Source of the DNA: Gemmatimonadota bacterium
GTDB taxonomy: Bacteria > Gemmatimonadota > Gemmatimonadetes > Longimicrobiales > Gaopeijiaceae
Assembly (NCBI GenBank): GCA_022823225.1
Contig: JAJDXM010000011.1
Span: 1-62,887 of the forward strand
Reading direction: 5' to 3'
DNA: 62,887 nucleotides
Shown: positions 47,401 through 56,473 of the stretch, piece after piece
Layout: every line of letters begins with the position of its first letter
Numbering within the stretch: position 1 is the stretch's first letter
Made by a program: the position numbers and the translations under genes
The notes under the pieces: generated by a model
Told to the model about the DNA's origin: nothing
Seen by the model: only the letters and a program-made list of their open reading frames with translations
The model's database searches: none

Positions 47401-47591
47401 CCCGTTCTCTCCTTCGCAAAGGGTCGAGGATTCCGGCAGAACCCCAGAATAATATCAGGCCGAGGCCCACAACGTAACCGGAAATCGAGGATCCGGAGCC
47501 CACACCAGACTACGGACGATGGCCGAAACGCGCAAGGAACCCGATGGAGTGGAAATCCCGGGGCATGGAAGCCCCCGGCGCGTCGCGGGGA

Positions 47592-50500
47592 TCACCCACG
47601 GACCGCCTGCCCGGCGGGGGTTGCCACCGTGCGTCTGCGCCGCCTGGCAACCCACTGCAGGTGGATCGACGAGAGCGCCGGCACCAGGAACATCAGGATG
47701 ACGGTGGTGAAGAGGATGCCGCAGCCGATCGAAGCGGAGAAGGGTACGAAGAACTGCGCCTGGATGGCGTCCTCGAGAATGAGCGGCGTGAAGCCGAGGA
47801 AGGTGGTCAGCGAGGTCAGCATGATCGGTCGGAAGCGTCCCTTGGCGCCCTCGATGATTGCGTCCCGCACCGGAAGCCCCTCGTCGAGCTCCTGGTCGAT
47901 GAAGTCCATCATGACCAGTGAGTCGTTCACCACCACGCCGGCGAGGCCGAAGATCCCGATGAAGGACTCCGAACTCAGCGCGACACCCAGGATCCAGTGA
48001 CCCAGGATCACCCCGATGAACCCGAACGGGATGACCGCCATGATGATGAACGGCTTGGTGTAGGAGCGCAGCGGGATCGCGAGCAGCGCGAAGATCAGGA
48101 CCAGGGCGATCAGGAACATCGGGCCCAGCGCGTTCATGGATTCCAGCTGCTGCTGCTGCTCGCCCCCGAAGCTGTAGGTCAGGTCCGGGTCCTCGGCGAC
48201 CAGGGCGCCAAGGATGTCGTCTTCCAGAATGCGGTTGGCCTGGCCACCGGAGATCACCGCCGCGTCCACGTCCGCGGAGACTCTGACGACGCGCTGGCCG
48301 TCCTGGCGATGGATGGCGGTCGGCGACCTGCCCGGGCTCAGTGAAGCCACCCGGCTCACCGGGACCTCGGCGCCGGCGGGTGTCCGAACCAGGGAGCTCT
48401 CGATGTCGGTGATCGAGTTGCGTTGCTCCTCGGGCAGCCGCACGTACACACGAACTTCTTCGCGCCCCCGCTGCACCCGCAGGGCCTCGGCCCCGAAGAT
48501 CGCGGCGCGCGTCTGCATGGCGAGGTCGTTGAGGGTTAGACCCAGGGTTCGCGCCTCGGGCAGCAGGCCAAGCTGGATTTCCGGGATGCCGGGGGTGACG
48601 TCGGAGCGGATGTCGTGGATGCCCCCCACTCCCCGCAGGCCGCCCACGACCGCGGTCGCAATCCGGCCGAGGCGCTCAGGATCCGGGTGGGACAACACGG
48701 CCTCGACCGGGTTGCCCAGGTCGTAGATCTTGCCGCTGATGGTGATCGCCCGAGCATGGGGCAGGACCCCCAGTTCCTCGCGCCACAGCTGCACGATGTC
48801 TCCCGTCGTGATGCGCCGGTGCTGCGCGTCCAGGAGCTTGAACGTGATGGTGGCGACATTGGCCTCCGGGTTCAGGTTGGGGTTAGGACTGAGTCCTCCT
48901 CCTTCGATCCGCGGTCGCTGACCGACGGTGATCGTGACGCCGGAAAGGAGCGGAGGCGCATCGGCGGGCCGGTCCTCGGAGATTCGGTCGATGGCCCGGT
49001 GCCCGGCCGCCTCCAGTTCGCGGGCCACCTCGTAGGTGCGCCGAGCCGTCGTCCCGTCCGGCATCTCCAGTGTGGCGGTCGCGAAATCGCCTACGACCTC
49101 CGTGGCGAAGGTGAACGAAACGATGCCGGCCGGCAGCATGGCGCCGCAGAGGATGAGCAGTGCGACGGCCGACGAGAGCGTCAGGCCGGGCTTGTCGGTC
49201 GCGAACCGCACCCCCCGGTGCAGGGGTCCCTGCACGAATCCGTCCAGCAGGAGATCGACGCGGCCCTGGATCCGTGCGACGAGGGCGCCGGCGCGCGTGC
49301 GGGGTGCCCAGCCCTGCCCGTGAAGGTGGTGGGACAGGTGGTTGGGCAGCACCAGCAGCGATTCGACCAGCGAGATCACCAGCATCGCGATGACGATGGT
49401 CGGCAGCGCCTTCCAGGTCTGTCCGACACCTCCCGGAATAAAGAGGAGGGGAGCGAACGCGGCGACCGTGGTCAGCACCGCGAAGATCAGAGGCACCTTG
49501 ATTCGCCGGGCACCGCGGATCGCCGCGACGACGCCCGGCGTGCCCTTCATTCGCTCCAGATGGATGTGCTCCGCGACGACGATCGCGTCGTCCACGACGA
49601 TCCCGATGGCGAGGACGAACGAGAACAGGGAGACCGCGTGGATCGCCAGATCGAAGGCGAACATGACGGCCAAGGCGCCGATTCCCGAGATTCCGAGACC
49701 GACCGCGACCCAGAAGGCGAGCCGCAGCTCGAGGAACAGTCCGAGGGCGATCAGCACCAGCAGGAGCCCGAGAAGACCGTTCTTCAGGAGAATGGCGGCG
49801 CGTTCCTCGAAGGCGTCCGATTCGTCGTTCCAGATTGTGATGCCCACGCCGTCCGGGAGCGAGGGGGCGATCTCGTCGGCCACATGCGCCCGAACGGCAC
49901 GCGCAACACTCATCACCTTTTCGCCGTCGGCCCGCGAGACCTCGACGAAGACGGCCGGCAGACCATCATGGCGGACGATCAGATCGACATCCTGGAAGCC
50001 ATCGCGCACTTCGGCGATATCACCAATACGGACGACCGTGCCGTCACCGAGGCTGAGGAGGACGATTTCCTCGAAATCCTGCTGGTCGTAGCTCTGTCCC
50101 AGGGTGCGCACCCGCACCTGCGACTCCTCCGTGTCGATGCTGCCGGCGGACAGGTCCAGGGAGCTGCGCCGAATCGTGTTGGCGATATCGGTCAGCGTCA
50201 GCCCAAGGGCTCTCAGCCGCTGCAACGGCACCTCGATCGAGATCTCGTATGGTCGCACGCCGCTCGTCTCGACCTGGGAGACGGAGGGGAGCGCAGCGAG
50301 TTCGTCTTCGACGCGGTATGCGAGTTCCTTCAATGAACGCTCGCTCACATCGCCGTAGACGATCAATCGCATCACGCTCTGGGCGTTGGTCATCTCCCTG
50401 ATCTGGGGCCGCTCGGCTTCGCCCGGGAACGTCTGGATGCGGCCGACCGCCGCCTCGACGTCGGCCAGGGCATCGTTCATGTCCGTGCCCGAACGCATTT

Positions 50501-50813
50501 CCACGCGGACCGACGCCATCCCCGGGGCCGCCACGGACTTGACCCGCTTCGCGTCGCCCAGCCCTTCGACCTCGTCCTCGATCTTGGCGACGATGGCCTC
50601 CTCGACCTCCTCGGGGGTGGCGCCGGGATAGGCGACGGAGACCTCCACCTGGTTGAAGGGCACCGCGGGCCACGCTTCCAGCTCGAGCCCGAAGAGCGAA
50701 GCCACGCCCGCCACCAGAATGCCGATCATCAAGAGGTTGGCGGCGACACCGTTGCTTGCCATGTAGGCGATGGGGCCCGGCGGCTCGCCGTGGTTCGTCT
50801 GCGTGGGACTCAT
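47592..50813 (-). CDS. RND-family efflux permease (HAE-type)
   Basis: The 1073-aa inner-membrane protein has the RND layout: one N-terminal helix, two large periplasmic loops and two six-helix blocks. Typical segments are VEVSVAYPGATPEEVEEAI and the TM4 proton-relay region FVLAIGIVVDDAIVVAEHIHLERM, repeated later as GIFGLAGVVVNDSLVMMDFID. It lacks an adjacent membrane-fusion protein or outer-membrane channel gene. It stands upstream of the sterol-type operon on the same strand, but 190 nt separate them. Confidence 0.92.
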   Translation of the reverse strand: MSPTQTNHGEPPGPIAYMASNGVAANLLMIGILVAGVASLFGLELEAWPAVPFNQVEVSVAYPGATPEEVEEAIVAKIEDEVEGLGDAKRVKSVAAPGMASVRVEMRSGTDMNDALADVEAAVGRIQTFPGEAERPQIREMTNAQSVMRLIVYGDVSERSLKELAYRVEDELAALPSVSQVETSGVRPYEISIEVPLQRLRALGLTLTDIANTIRRSSLDLSAGSIDTEESQVRVRTLGQSYDQQDFEEIVLLSLGDGTVVRIGDIAEVRDGFQDVDLIVRHDGLPAVFVEVSRADGEKVMSVARAVRAHVADEIAPSLPDGVGITIWNDESDAFEERAAILLKNGLLGLLLVLIALGLFLELRLAFWVAVGLGISGIGALAVMFAFDLAIHAVSLFSFVLAIGIVVDDAIVVAEHIHLERMKGTPGVVAAIRGARRIKVPLIFAVLTTVAAFAPLLFIPGGVGQTWKALPTIVIAMLVISLVESLLVLPNHLSHHLHGQGWAPRTRAGALVARIQGRVDLLLDGFVQGPLHRGVRFATDKPGLTLSSAVALLILCGAMLPAGIVSFTFATEVVGDFATATLEMPDGTTARRTYEVARELEAAGHRAIDRISEDRPADAPPLLSGVTITVGQRPRIEGGGLSPNPNLNPEANVATITFKLLDAQHRRITTGDIVQLWREELGVLPHARAITISGKIYDLGNPVEAVLSHPDPERLGRIATAVVGGLRGVGGIHDIRSDVTPGIPEIQLGLLPEARTLGLTLNDLAMQTRAAIFGAEALRVQRGREEVRVYVRLPEEQRNSITDIESSLVRTPAGAEVPVSRVASLSPGRSPTAIHRQDGQRVVRVSADVDAAVISGGQANRILEDDILGALVAEDPDLTYSFGGEQQQQLESMNALGPMFLIALVLIFALLAIPLRSYTKPFIIMAVIPFGFIGVILGHWILGVALSSESFIGIFGLAGVVVNDSLVMMDFIDQELDEGLPVRDAIIEGAKGRFRPIMLTSLTTFLGFTPLILEDAIQAQFFVPFSASIGCGILFTTVILMFLVPALSSIHLQWVARRRRRTVATPAGQAVRG

Positions 50814-50934
50814 CGTGCCGCGTAAGCCTCCGACTGGCAGCCCGGGGAATGGGTGCCCGCTGTTTCCGGAGGCACCGCTCTCAGTTGCTGCTCGAAAATA
50901 TCCGGCGCCCGGCGCCCCGGAGCAACCGCGAAAG

Positions 50935-53631
50935 TCACGGCCCCGCCGCGCTCAGGCGAAGAGTGACCGTGCGGCGTTCCGGACCGGGGTCAAGGACCAC
51001 GATGAATCTGTTCAGGCCGGTGTCGGAGCCGCCGATGTTTCCGCCCTCCACCTCGGACGCGGCCGGCGCAGGCGCGACGCTGACGCCTTCGTCCACGGGT
51101 TCGGCCAGGACGGGCGTACCGTAGAGGTCGACCGTGTATTCGCGGCCGGCGGTTCCCTCGATCGTGAGGAGCCAGCCCTCGGCGTCGTGCTCGAAATCGA
51201 TGACGCGCAGACCGGTGCTGCGCTGCCCCGGTTCGAGATCGATCCGGGGCGGCGCCACCGCCAGTCCTCCCTCCCAGCGGACCGTGACCACGGCGGCCTG
51301 GCCCTCGGCCAGCCGGACCCTGGGAGGCGGCATCGCGGCTCCGGGTCCTCCGGGCTCTTGTGGCGCACCCATCCTTTCGGCGCCGGCAATCGAGATGTCC
51401 ATGAAGGCCGCTCCCAACGGCACGTCCGGCAGGTAGTCGACCGTGACCGGCGGTCCTCCGCTCTGGCTGATGCGGGCGTGCCGCTCGCCGCCGGCCGCGT
51501 TCCAACCGCCGGTGATCTCCACGTCCAGGGTCGTTTCGCCGACCTTGAGACCCCGCACCGACGCTTCCCGCCAGTCCGCCGGCAGCTGCGGGGCGAGCCG
51601 GGCCACGCCCTCCGGCGCGTTCGGCTCCCACCCGAAGACGCCGCGCAGCAGGGGGGTCGGCAGCATCGAGGTGGCGAAGAACTGGTGTGGGACGGTCGCG
51701 TCGAGCGGCTGATAGAAATCGCCCGAGAAGAGCTCGCCGTGGCGGCCGAGGCTCCAGTCGAAGGTCATCTGCTTGACGGCGTCCATCAGGTGGTATCCGG
51801 CCCACGGGCGCCGGTAGCGGTACTGCGCCCACGACGCGAAGCCGGTCACGAAGGGCCAGACGGTTCCCATGTTGTACTGGAGCGGATGATACAGTTCACT
51901 CTCCGTGGAGAGCATGTGGGTCCCCCAGTCTGACGAGATGCGGTCGCCAGCGATTCTGCGCAGCGTCCCGCGGGCACGGCCGCCATCGAAGAGGCCGAAC
52001 GCGGCGGCGGCGGCCGGCCAGACCGTCAGGTTGTCGTTGGTGGTGCCGTCGGAGAGGATGCCGAAGGCGTGGTGGCCCTCCGTCTCGCGCCAGTAGGCGT
52101 TGTTCAGGGTCTCGCGGGCGGTGGGAGCGATCCGGTTGGCCGCATCCAGGACCTCCGCGTCGTCCATCCGCTCGGCCATCGGGCGCGTGCCCTCCAGCGC
52201 CGCGACCCAGACGCCGGCCAGGTAGATGTCCTGGTGGAGCGCCGCGCCGAGTCCGCCGACCTCGACCGCGCCGAGCCCGCCCACCGTGTTCTCGATGATG
52301 CCGTCGCCGTCGGTTTCGGCGCTCAGGCACCATGCCCACGCGCGGCGGTAGGCGGGCCAGAGTTCGCGCAGCATATCGTCGTCGCCGCTCGCGCGCCAGT
52401 ACAGGTAGAGGGCGTACATCCAGTGGGGGGTCGTGTCGGCGTGGTAGTAGGCGTAGGGATAGGTGTCGAACCAGTCGATGTGCGCGGCGGCCTGCGAGAT
52501 CTCGTGGGTGATCTTGCCGTCGTCGCGCTGGTAGTTGGCCAGGAAGCGGAGTTCCTCGGCGACGAGCTCCCACTGGCCGAGCGCGTCCATGGCCCAGGTG
52601 TTGATCATCGCGTCGCCGCCGAAGAACCAGCCGAAGCCGGGGCGGCCGCCGCTGCGCGAAAGCCCCCATCCCGCGACGAAGCCGCACCCCAGGTCGGGGT
52701 TGCAGACGCGCTGCTCCTCCAGGTTGATCTTGGACCACTCGAGGGCGAGGTCGAGGGAAGGGTCGGGGGTGGTGACCGAAGCGGTGGAAGCGAGCGCTTG
52801 GTCGGCCCAGGCGCGGGTGTCCCGGTAGAGCATCTCGGCGCCCGCGATCAGGCGGGCGTAGCGGGCGAAGACGGTGTCGCGGGGGACGGTCCCGGCGGCC
52901 ACCGCGATCGGGATGAACTCGGCCCGGGCGCGCTCGGGGTCGACCGGGATGACCATCGTGCGCGGCGCGTCGCCGAGCTGGTGCGCCGGGTGCTCGACCG
53001 AGTTGGTCGCCCACGGCGAGCCCACCACCGCGTTGCGCCGCTGCAAGCTCTCCGAGAGCACGAAGGTGCGCCGCCCCCCGTCCCAATACGCGTACTGCCC
53101 GCCCAGCGACGCGGGCCACATGTAGTTCAGCACCGGGTGGAACTCGGCGATGATCTCCATCGGCTCCGGGCTGTCGACCTCCAGCAGCACGAGGATCCCC
53201 GAAGCGGCGGTGTCCCGGGGCGCGAGGATGTGCTGGCGCACCTGGAAGGCCGCGTGGCTGTAGGTGATGGTGGCCAGTTCGGGGCGGATCTGCACCGTGC
53301 GCGCGACCGCCTCGCCGGCGATCGGGGCACCGTAGCTGGGCGTCGAAAAGGAGAGGCGGAAGCCGTTGCCGACCTTGAGGGGGTGGACCCAGAGCTCCGC
53401 CTGGCCGGTCTCGACGCCGAGCCACGCGGCGCGCGGGCCGGTGACGCCGAGGTACTCGCCGGGACGCACGGGGCCGGTGAGTTCGATTGGGGAGGTGGCG
53501 ATGGGGAAGCGGGGGACCGACAGCGTGGCCAGGTCGCCGGTGGTGGGGTCGGGGAGCCGCTGTGCCCTCACCGGGCCCGCCACGGCGGCGAGCGCGAGGA
53601 TGGTTGCCGTGGAGGGGAGGGTAATACTCAT
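50935..53631 (-). CDS. Secreted six-hairpin glycosidase (debranching-enzyme-like)
   Basis: The 898-aa protein has a signal peptide (about 1-23, ending VRA-QR), an N-terminal beta-rich domain, then an (alpha/alpha)6 catalytic region: GFGWFFGGDAMINTWAMDALG, DGKITHEISQ, TPHWMYALYLYWRASGD, and YNMGTVWPFVTGFASWAQYR. The layout resembles amylo-alpha-1,6-glucosidase/GH15-like enzymes. The C-terminus adds a beta domain. Likely substrates are periplasmic or extracellular oligosaccharides; the exact linkage cannot be told. It is divergent from the propeller lipoprotein at 53975. Confidence 0.83.
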   Translation of the reverse strand: MSITLPSTATILALAAVAGPVRAQRLPDPTTGDLATLSVPRFPIATSPIELTGPVRPGEYLGVTGPRAAWLGVETGQAELWVHPLKVGNGFRLSFSTPSYGAPIAGEAVARTVQIRPELATITYSHAAFQVRQHILAPRDTAASGILVLLEVDSPEPMEIIAEFHPVLNYMWPASLGGQYAYWDGGRRTFVLSESLQRRNAVVGSPWATNSVEHPAHQLGDAPRTMVIPVDPERARAEFIPIAVAAGTVPRDTVFARYARLIAGAEMLYRDTRAWADQALASTASVTTPDPSLDLALEWSKINLEEQRVCNPDLGCGFVAGWGLSRSGGRPGFGWFFGGDAMINTWAMDALGQWELVAEELRFLANYQRDDGKITHEISQAAAHIDWFDTYPYAYYHADTTPHWMYALYLYWRASGDDDMLRELWPAYRRAWAWCLSAETDGDGIIENTVGGLGAVEVGGLGAALHQDIYLAGVWVAALEGTRPMAERMDDAEVLDAANRIAPTARETLNNAYWRETEGHHAFGILSDGTTNDNLTVWPAAAAAFGLFDGGRARGTLRRIAGDRISSDWGTHMLSTESELYHPLQYNMGTVWPFVTGFASWAQYRYRRPWAGYHLMDAVKQMTFDWSLGRHGELFSGDFYQPLDATVPHQFFATSMLPTPLLRGVFGWEPNAPEGVARLAPQLPADWREASVRGLKVGETTLDVEITGGWNAAGGERHARISQSGGPPVTVDYLPDVPLGAAFMDISIAGAERMGAPQEPGGPGAAMPPPRVRLAEGQAAVVTVRWEGGLAVAPPRIDLEPGQRSTGLRVIDFEHDAEGWLLTIEGTAGREYTVDLYGTPVLAEPVDEGVSVAPAPAASEVEGGNIGGSDTGLNRFIVVLDPGPERRTVTLRLSAAGP

Positions 53632-53974
53632 CTGCCGGATCTCTCCGCTGGGAGGCTGAAGTCCTTGACCGGACTCAACCTATTGGTACCACCGCGCTTT
53701 CCGCACCACGCGCGATTGGGTAGCATTGTGCGTCGGCGGACCCGCGGGAGGGCCGGAGACAACTCGATCCGGGGGATGCAGAGCCCACGGACAGGCCGTC
53801 GTCACCGGGTTCGCCGAGCAGATGCGGGAAGTTGCCCGCGCGACCGAAACCAGCATCCAGGCGCCATGGAACAGAGGCACGCGACAGCCGGAGCGAAGGA
53901 ACCTTGCCGCGGCGCATGGCCATTGTCGGCGGGGGAATATCGGGGCTGGCAGCCGCGTGGGCCCTGAGCCATCA
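53632..53974. other. Intergenic region with a gene remnant
   Basis: This 343-nt divergent region must hold the promoter of the secreted glycosidase. TTGACC at about 53667 is a possible -35 element on the plus strand, but no good -10 follows. Near its right end is the 20-codon remnant of an FAD-dependent oxidoreductase, described separately. I see no RNA gene or repeat. Confidence 0.6.
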
Positions 53975-53978
53975 ATGA
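53916..53978 (+). pseudogene. N-terminal stub of an FAD/NAD-binding oxidoreductase
   Basis: ATG 53916 begins a 20-aa frame MAIVGGGISGLAAAWALSHQ that ends at TGA 53976-53978. VGGGISGLAAAWAL is the dinucleotide-binding beta-alpha motif found at the N-terminus of amine oxidases and protoporphyrinogen-oxidase-like flavoproteins. The rest of the gene is absent. The stop codon overlaps the ATG of the propeller lipoprotein, so the junction cuts the old gene exactly here. Confidence 0.65.
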
Positions 53979-55177
53979 AACCTCCTGTCCGGCTCCCAAT
54001 CCTGGCCGCGCTCGTCGCCGCGTGCGCCCCCTCGGGCGACCTGCCGCCACGCACAGCCCAGCGCGACAGCGCCGGTATCGCGATCATCGAGTCCCGTGCG
54101 CCCGCCTGGGGCGATTCGGTGCCCTGGCGGGTCGGCGCGGAACCCCTGCTGGATCTGGCGGAATCCGGCTCGGGCGATGCGCACTACTTCAGCCTGGTGC
54201 GAGATGTGAGGCGGTTGTCCGATGGTGGCATCGTCGTGTCGAACCGTGGCTCGGACGAGATCCGGAAGTTCTCCCCCGACGGCGGCTTCGTCGCCGCGGC
54301 AGGCGGAAGTGGCGAGGGTCCGGGCGAGTTCACGAACCTTCAGGATATCGAGCCCGCCGGTGATTCCCTGCTCGCCCTGGATTGGGACGGCCGCATGGCC
54401 ATCTTCGGACCCGACCTTGAGCTGGTTCACACGATGTGGCCCGACCCCGGTGTCGGCGAGGTTCGGTATCTGAGCGACGGAGTCATGGTTGTCGAGATAC
54501 CGGTGCCCGACTACGAAGCCGTGGGCCTGGCGCGGTACCCCACTGTATTGGTGATCTTCGACCTGGAGGGCACGCGCGGCGACACCATCGGCTGGACACC
54601 CGGCTGGGAGGAGTACACCAACGACGTATTGAGCGCGCCGCCTCTCTTCGGGAAATCTTCCGTGTTCGACACCGATGGCGATAGAATCCTCGTCGGATCT
54701 TCGGACCACATGCAGATCGAGGAACTGAACACGAACGGCGACACCGTGCGCATCCTTCGGATCCCCAACTACCCCCTGGCCCTGACGGCAGAGCAGGTCC
54801 GGGCCGAGCGGGATGCCCGCCTCGACATTCCGCTGCCGCCCGGCGTAGCCGAGCTGCCTCCCTTTTTCGTCGCCGCCGTGGAGGACATGCCGTCGCCGGA
54901 AACCCGCCCGGCCTACGCCGGCATGCTGGCGGACCCGACCGGCGCGATCTGGCTGCGTCTCTTTAGCGGCATGAGCGAGGGCACCGGACCGGAGCCCTGG
55001 CTGGTGTTCGGCCCGGACGGAGACTGGCTCGGGAGCGTCGAGATTCCCGAGAACTTCCGGGTCATGGATATCGGCGTGGACGAGATCCTCGGCGTCTGGA
55101 CGGATGAGCTCGACACAGAGCACCCGCAGGTGCGACACCTGGACCGCCGCCGCCGGCCGGCACCGCCGGGCATTTGA
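53975..55177 (+). CDS. Six-bladed beta-propeller lipoprotein
   Basis: The 400-aa product has a short lipoprotein signal (LPILAALVAAC, Cys17). Propeller blades follow with the repeated pattern seen in this family: DVRRLSDGGIVVSNRGSDEI, FSPDGGFVAAAGGSGEGPGEF, DSLLALDWDGRMAIF. The C-terminal part (WLVFGPDGDWLGSVEIPENF, ILGVWTDELDTEHPQVR) parallels the end of the propeller at 39778-41052, so the two are paralogues. Surface-exposed; ligand unknown. Confidence 0.85.
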   Translation: MKPPVRLPILAALVAACAPSGDLPPRTAQRDSAGIAIIESRAPAWGDSVPWRVGAEPLLDLAESGSGDAHYFSLVRDVRRLSDGGIVVSNRGSDEIRKFSPDGGFVAAAGGSGEGPGEFTNLQDIEPAGDSLLALDWDGRMAIFGPDLELVHTMWPDPGVGEVRYLSDGVMVVEIPVPDYEAVGLARYPTVLVIFDLEGTRGDTIGWTPGWEEYTNDVLSAPPLFGKSSVFDTDGDRILVGSSDHMQIEELNTNGDTVRILRIPNYPLALTAEQVRAERDARLDIPLPPGVAELPPFFVAAVEDMPSPETRPAYAGMLADPTGAIWLRLFSGMSEGTGPEPWLVFGPDGDWLGSVEIPENFRVMDIGVDEILGVWTDELDTEHPQVRHLDRRRRPAPPGI

Positions 55178-55250
55178 CGGTCGGCAGGGGCCCGGAGTAG
55201 CGTTTACGCGCTTCAGGACAAACGGTCCCCGGCAGAAAGGTCGTCCCGAG

Positions 55251-56321
55251 ATGTGCTTGTCCTCCGCCCTTCCCGCCCCCCCTCTCCTCCTCGCGGGGAT
55301 TGCCCGGCGACTGCCAGCCTTCGTCCTATGTCTGGCTCTCCTCCTGCCGCCCGCCCGTGCCGCCTCCCAGCAGGAACCGCCCTCCGATCCGCCGCCGGGT
55401 TGGCCGCCCACCGCGATCGACTATTCCAACGTTCCGTATCCGCATCCGGTCAGCTACCTGGATGTGCGGCTGATGGGACAGGATCACCGCATGGCCTACA
55501 TGGACGTCGGGCCGGCAGGGGAGCCGAACGGCCGCACCGTGGTTCTTCTCCACGGAATGAACTTCTTCGCGGCGGCCTTCGCGCCGACGATCGAGGCGCT
55601 CACCGAGGCCGGATTCCGGGTGATTGCGGTGGACCGTCTCGGATACGGCCGCTCCTCCAAACCACTCATCCACTACAACCTGCACATTCCCGCGCGCAAC
55701 ACGAAGGCGCTCCTGGACGAACTCGGACTCGAGCGCGTGGCGGTCCTGGGGCACTCGATGGGCGGCATGGTGGCGACCCGCTTCACTTCGACCTACCCGG
55801 AGGTCGTCACGCATGTGGTGATGTCCAACCAGATCGGACTGACCGATACGCGTCCGGGACGGCCCTGGTCCGACCCCGAGGCTGCCTACCGGTCCGTCCT
55901 CGAGCGCACCAGCTACCGGTCCGTCCTCGCGGGTCATCGGCGGTATTATCCCAACGGGTGGCGGGACGAGTACATGCCCTGGGTCATGTACCAGTACGGG
56001 CTCACGCTGGGTGGCGACTGGCCGCGGATGGCGCGCGTCCGCGCTGCCCAGCAGAGGATCCTCTTCGAGGACCCGGTTGTGCACGAGTGGCAGAACATCG
56101 AGACGAAGGCCCTTGTGATCGGCGGTGCAGACGACCGGCTTTCGCGAGACTTTGCGGGACAGGCCCGCAATGTGGCCGAGCAGTTGCGCAACGCGGAGCT
56201 CGTGCTCTTTCCGGGGGTCGGGCACGTGCCGCACTTCGAGATACCGGAAGAGTATCACGCGGAGCTGGTGAGATTCCTCCTTTCGGATCCGGCAGAGCCG
56301 GCCGATCAGGGCTGGCGGTAG
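55251..56321 (+). CDS. Secreted alpha/beta hydrolase
   Basis: From ATG 55251 the 356-aa protein has a hydrophobic signal sequence ending near ARAASQQ (about residue 40). The alpha/beta-hydrolase core shows the oxyanion motif VVLLHGMNFFA, DRLGYGRSSKP, and the nucleophile elbow GHSMGGMVA. The acid is probably Asp in GGADDRLS, and the histidine is in FPGVGHVPHFE. The substrate is unknown. Upstream sequence in the same frame overlaps the propeller gene and is not family-like. Confidence 0.85.
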   Translation: MCLSSALPAPPLLLAGIARRLPAFVLCLALLLPPARAASQQEPPSDPPPGWPPTAIDYSNVPYPHPVSYLDVRLMGQDHRMAYMDVGPAGEPNGRTVVLLHGMNFFAAAFAPTIEALTEAGFRVIAVDRLGYGRSSKPLIHYNLHIPARNTKALLDELGLERVAVLGHSMGGMVATRFTSTYPEVVTHVVMSNQIGLTDTRPGRPWSDPEAAYRSVLERTSYRSVLAGHRRYYPNGWRDEYMPWVMYQYGLTLGGDWPRMARVRAAQQRILFEDPVVHEWQNIETKALVIGGADDRLSRDFAGQARNVAEQLRNAELVLFPGVGHVPHFEIPEEYHAELVRFLLSDPAEPADQGWR

Positions 56322-56379
56322 CGGTCCAGGGCGCCTGCCGGTCTGCCCCGCTGGACATGGCGCCGGCGCTCACTCGCCC

Positions 56380-56413
56380 GCCCCGGCCGATCCGACTCCC
56401 GGCCGGCCGGGGC
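56380..56413. terminator. Hairpin between converging genes
   Basis: GCCCCGGCCG (56380-56389) and CGGCCGGGGC (56404-56413) form a perfect 10-bp stem with a 14-nt loop. It lies between the ends of the alpha/beta hydrolase (plus) and the RNA ligase (minus). It lacks a T run, so its role as a bidirectional transcription barrier is only plausible. Confidence 0.4.
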
Positions 56414-56473
56414 CGGCTGCATTCTGCGAGCGGCTGAGGGCAGGTCCGCCACCCCCGCCCCGCAACCCTTCCG

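Noticed and set aside
48615-50336. Plus-strand frame opposite the RND permease
   Set aside because: The RND protein on the minus strand has full-length family features; the plus-strand product is Arg/Asp/His-rich noise.
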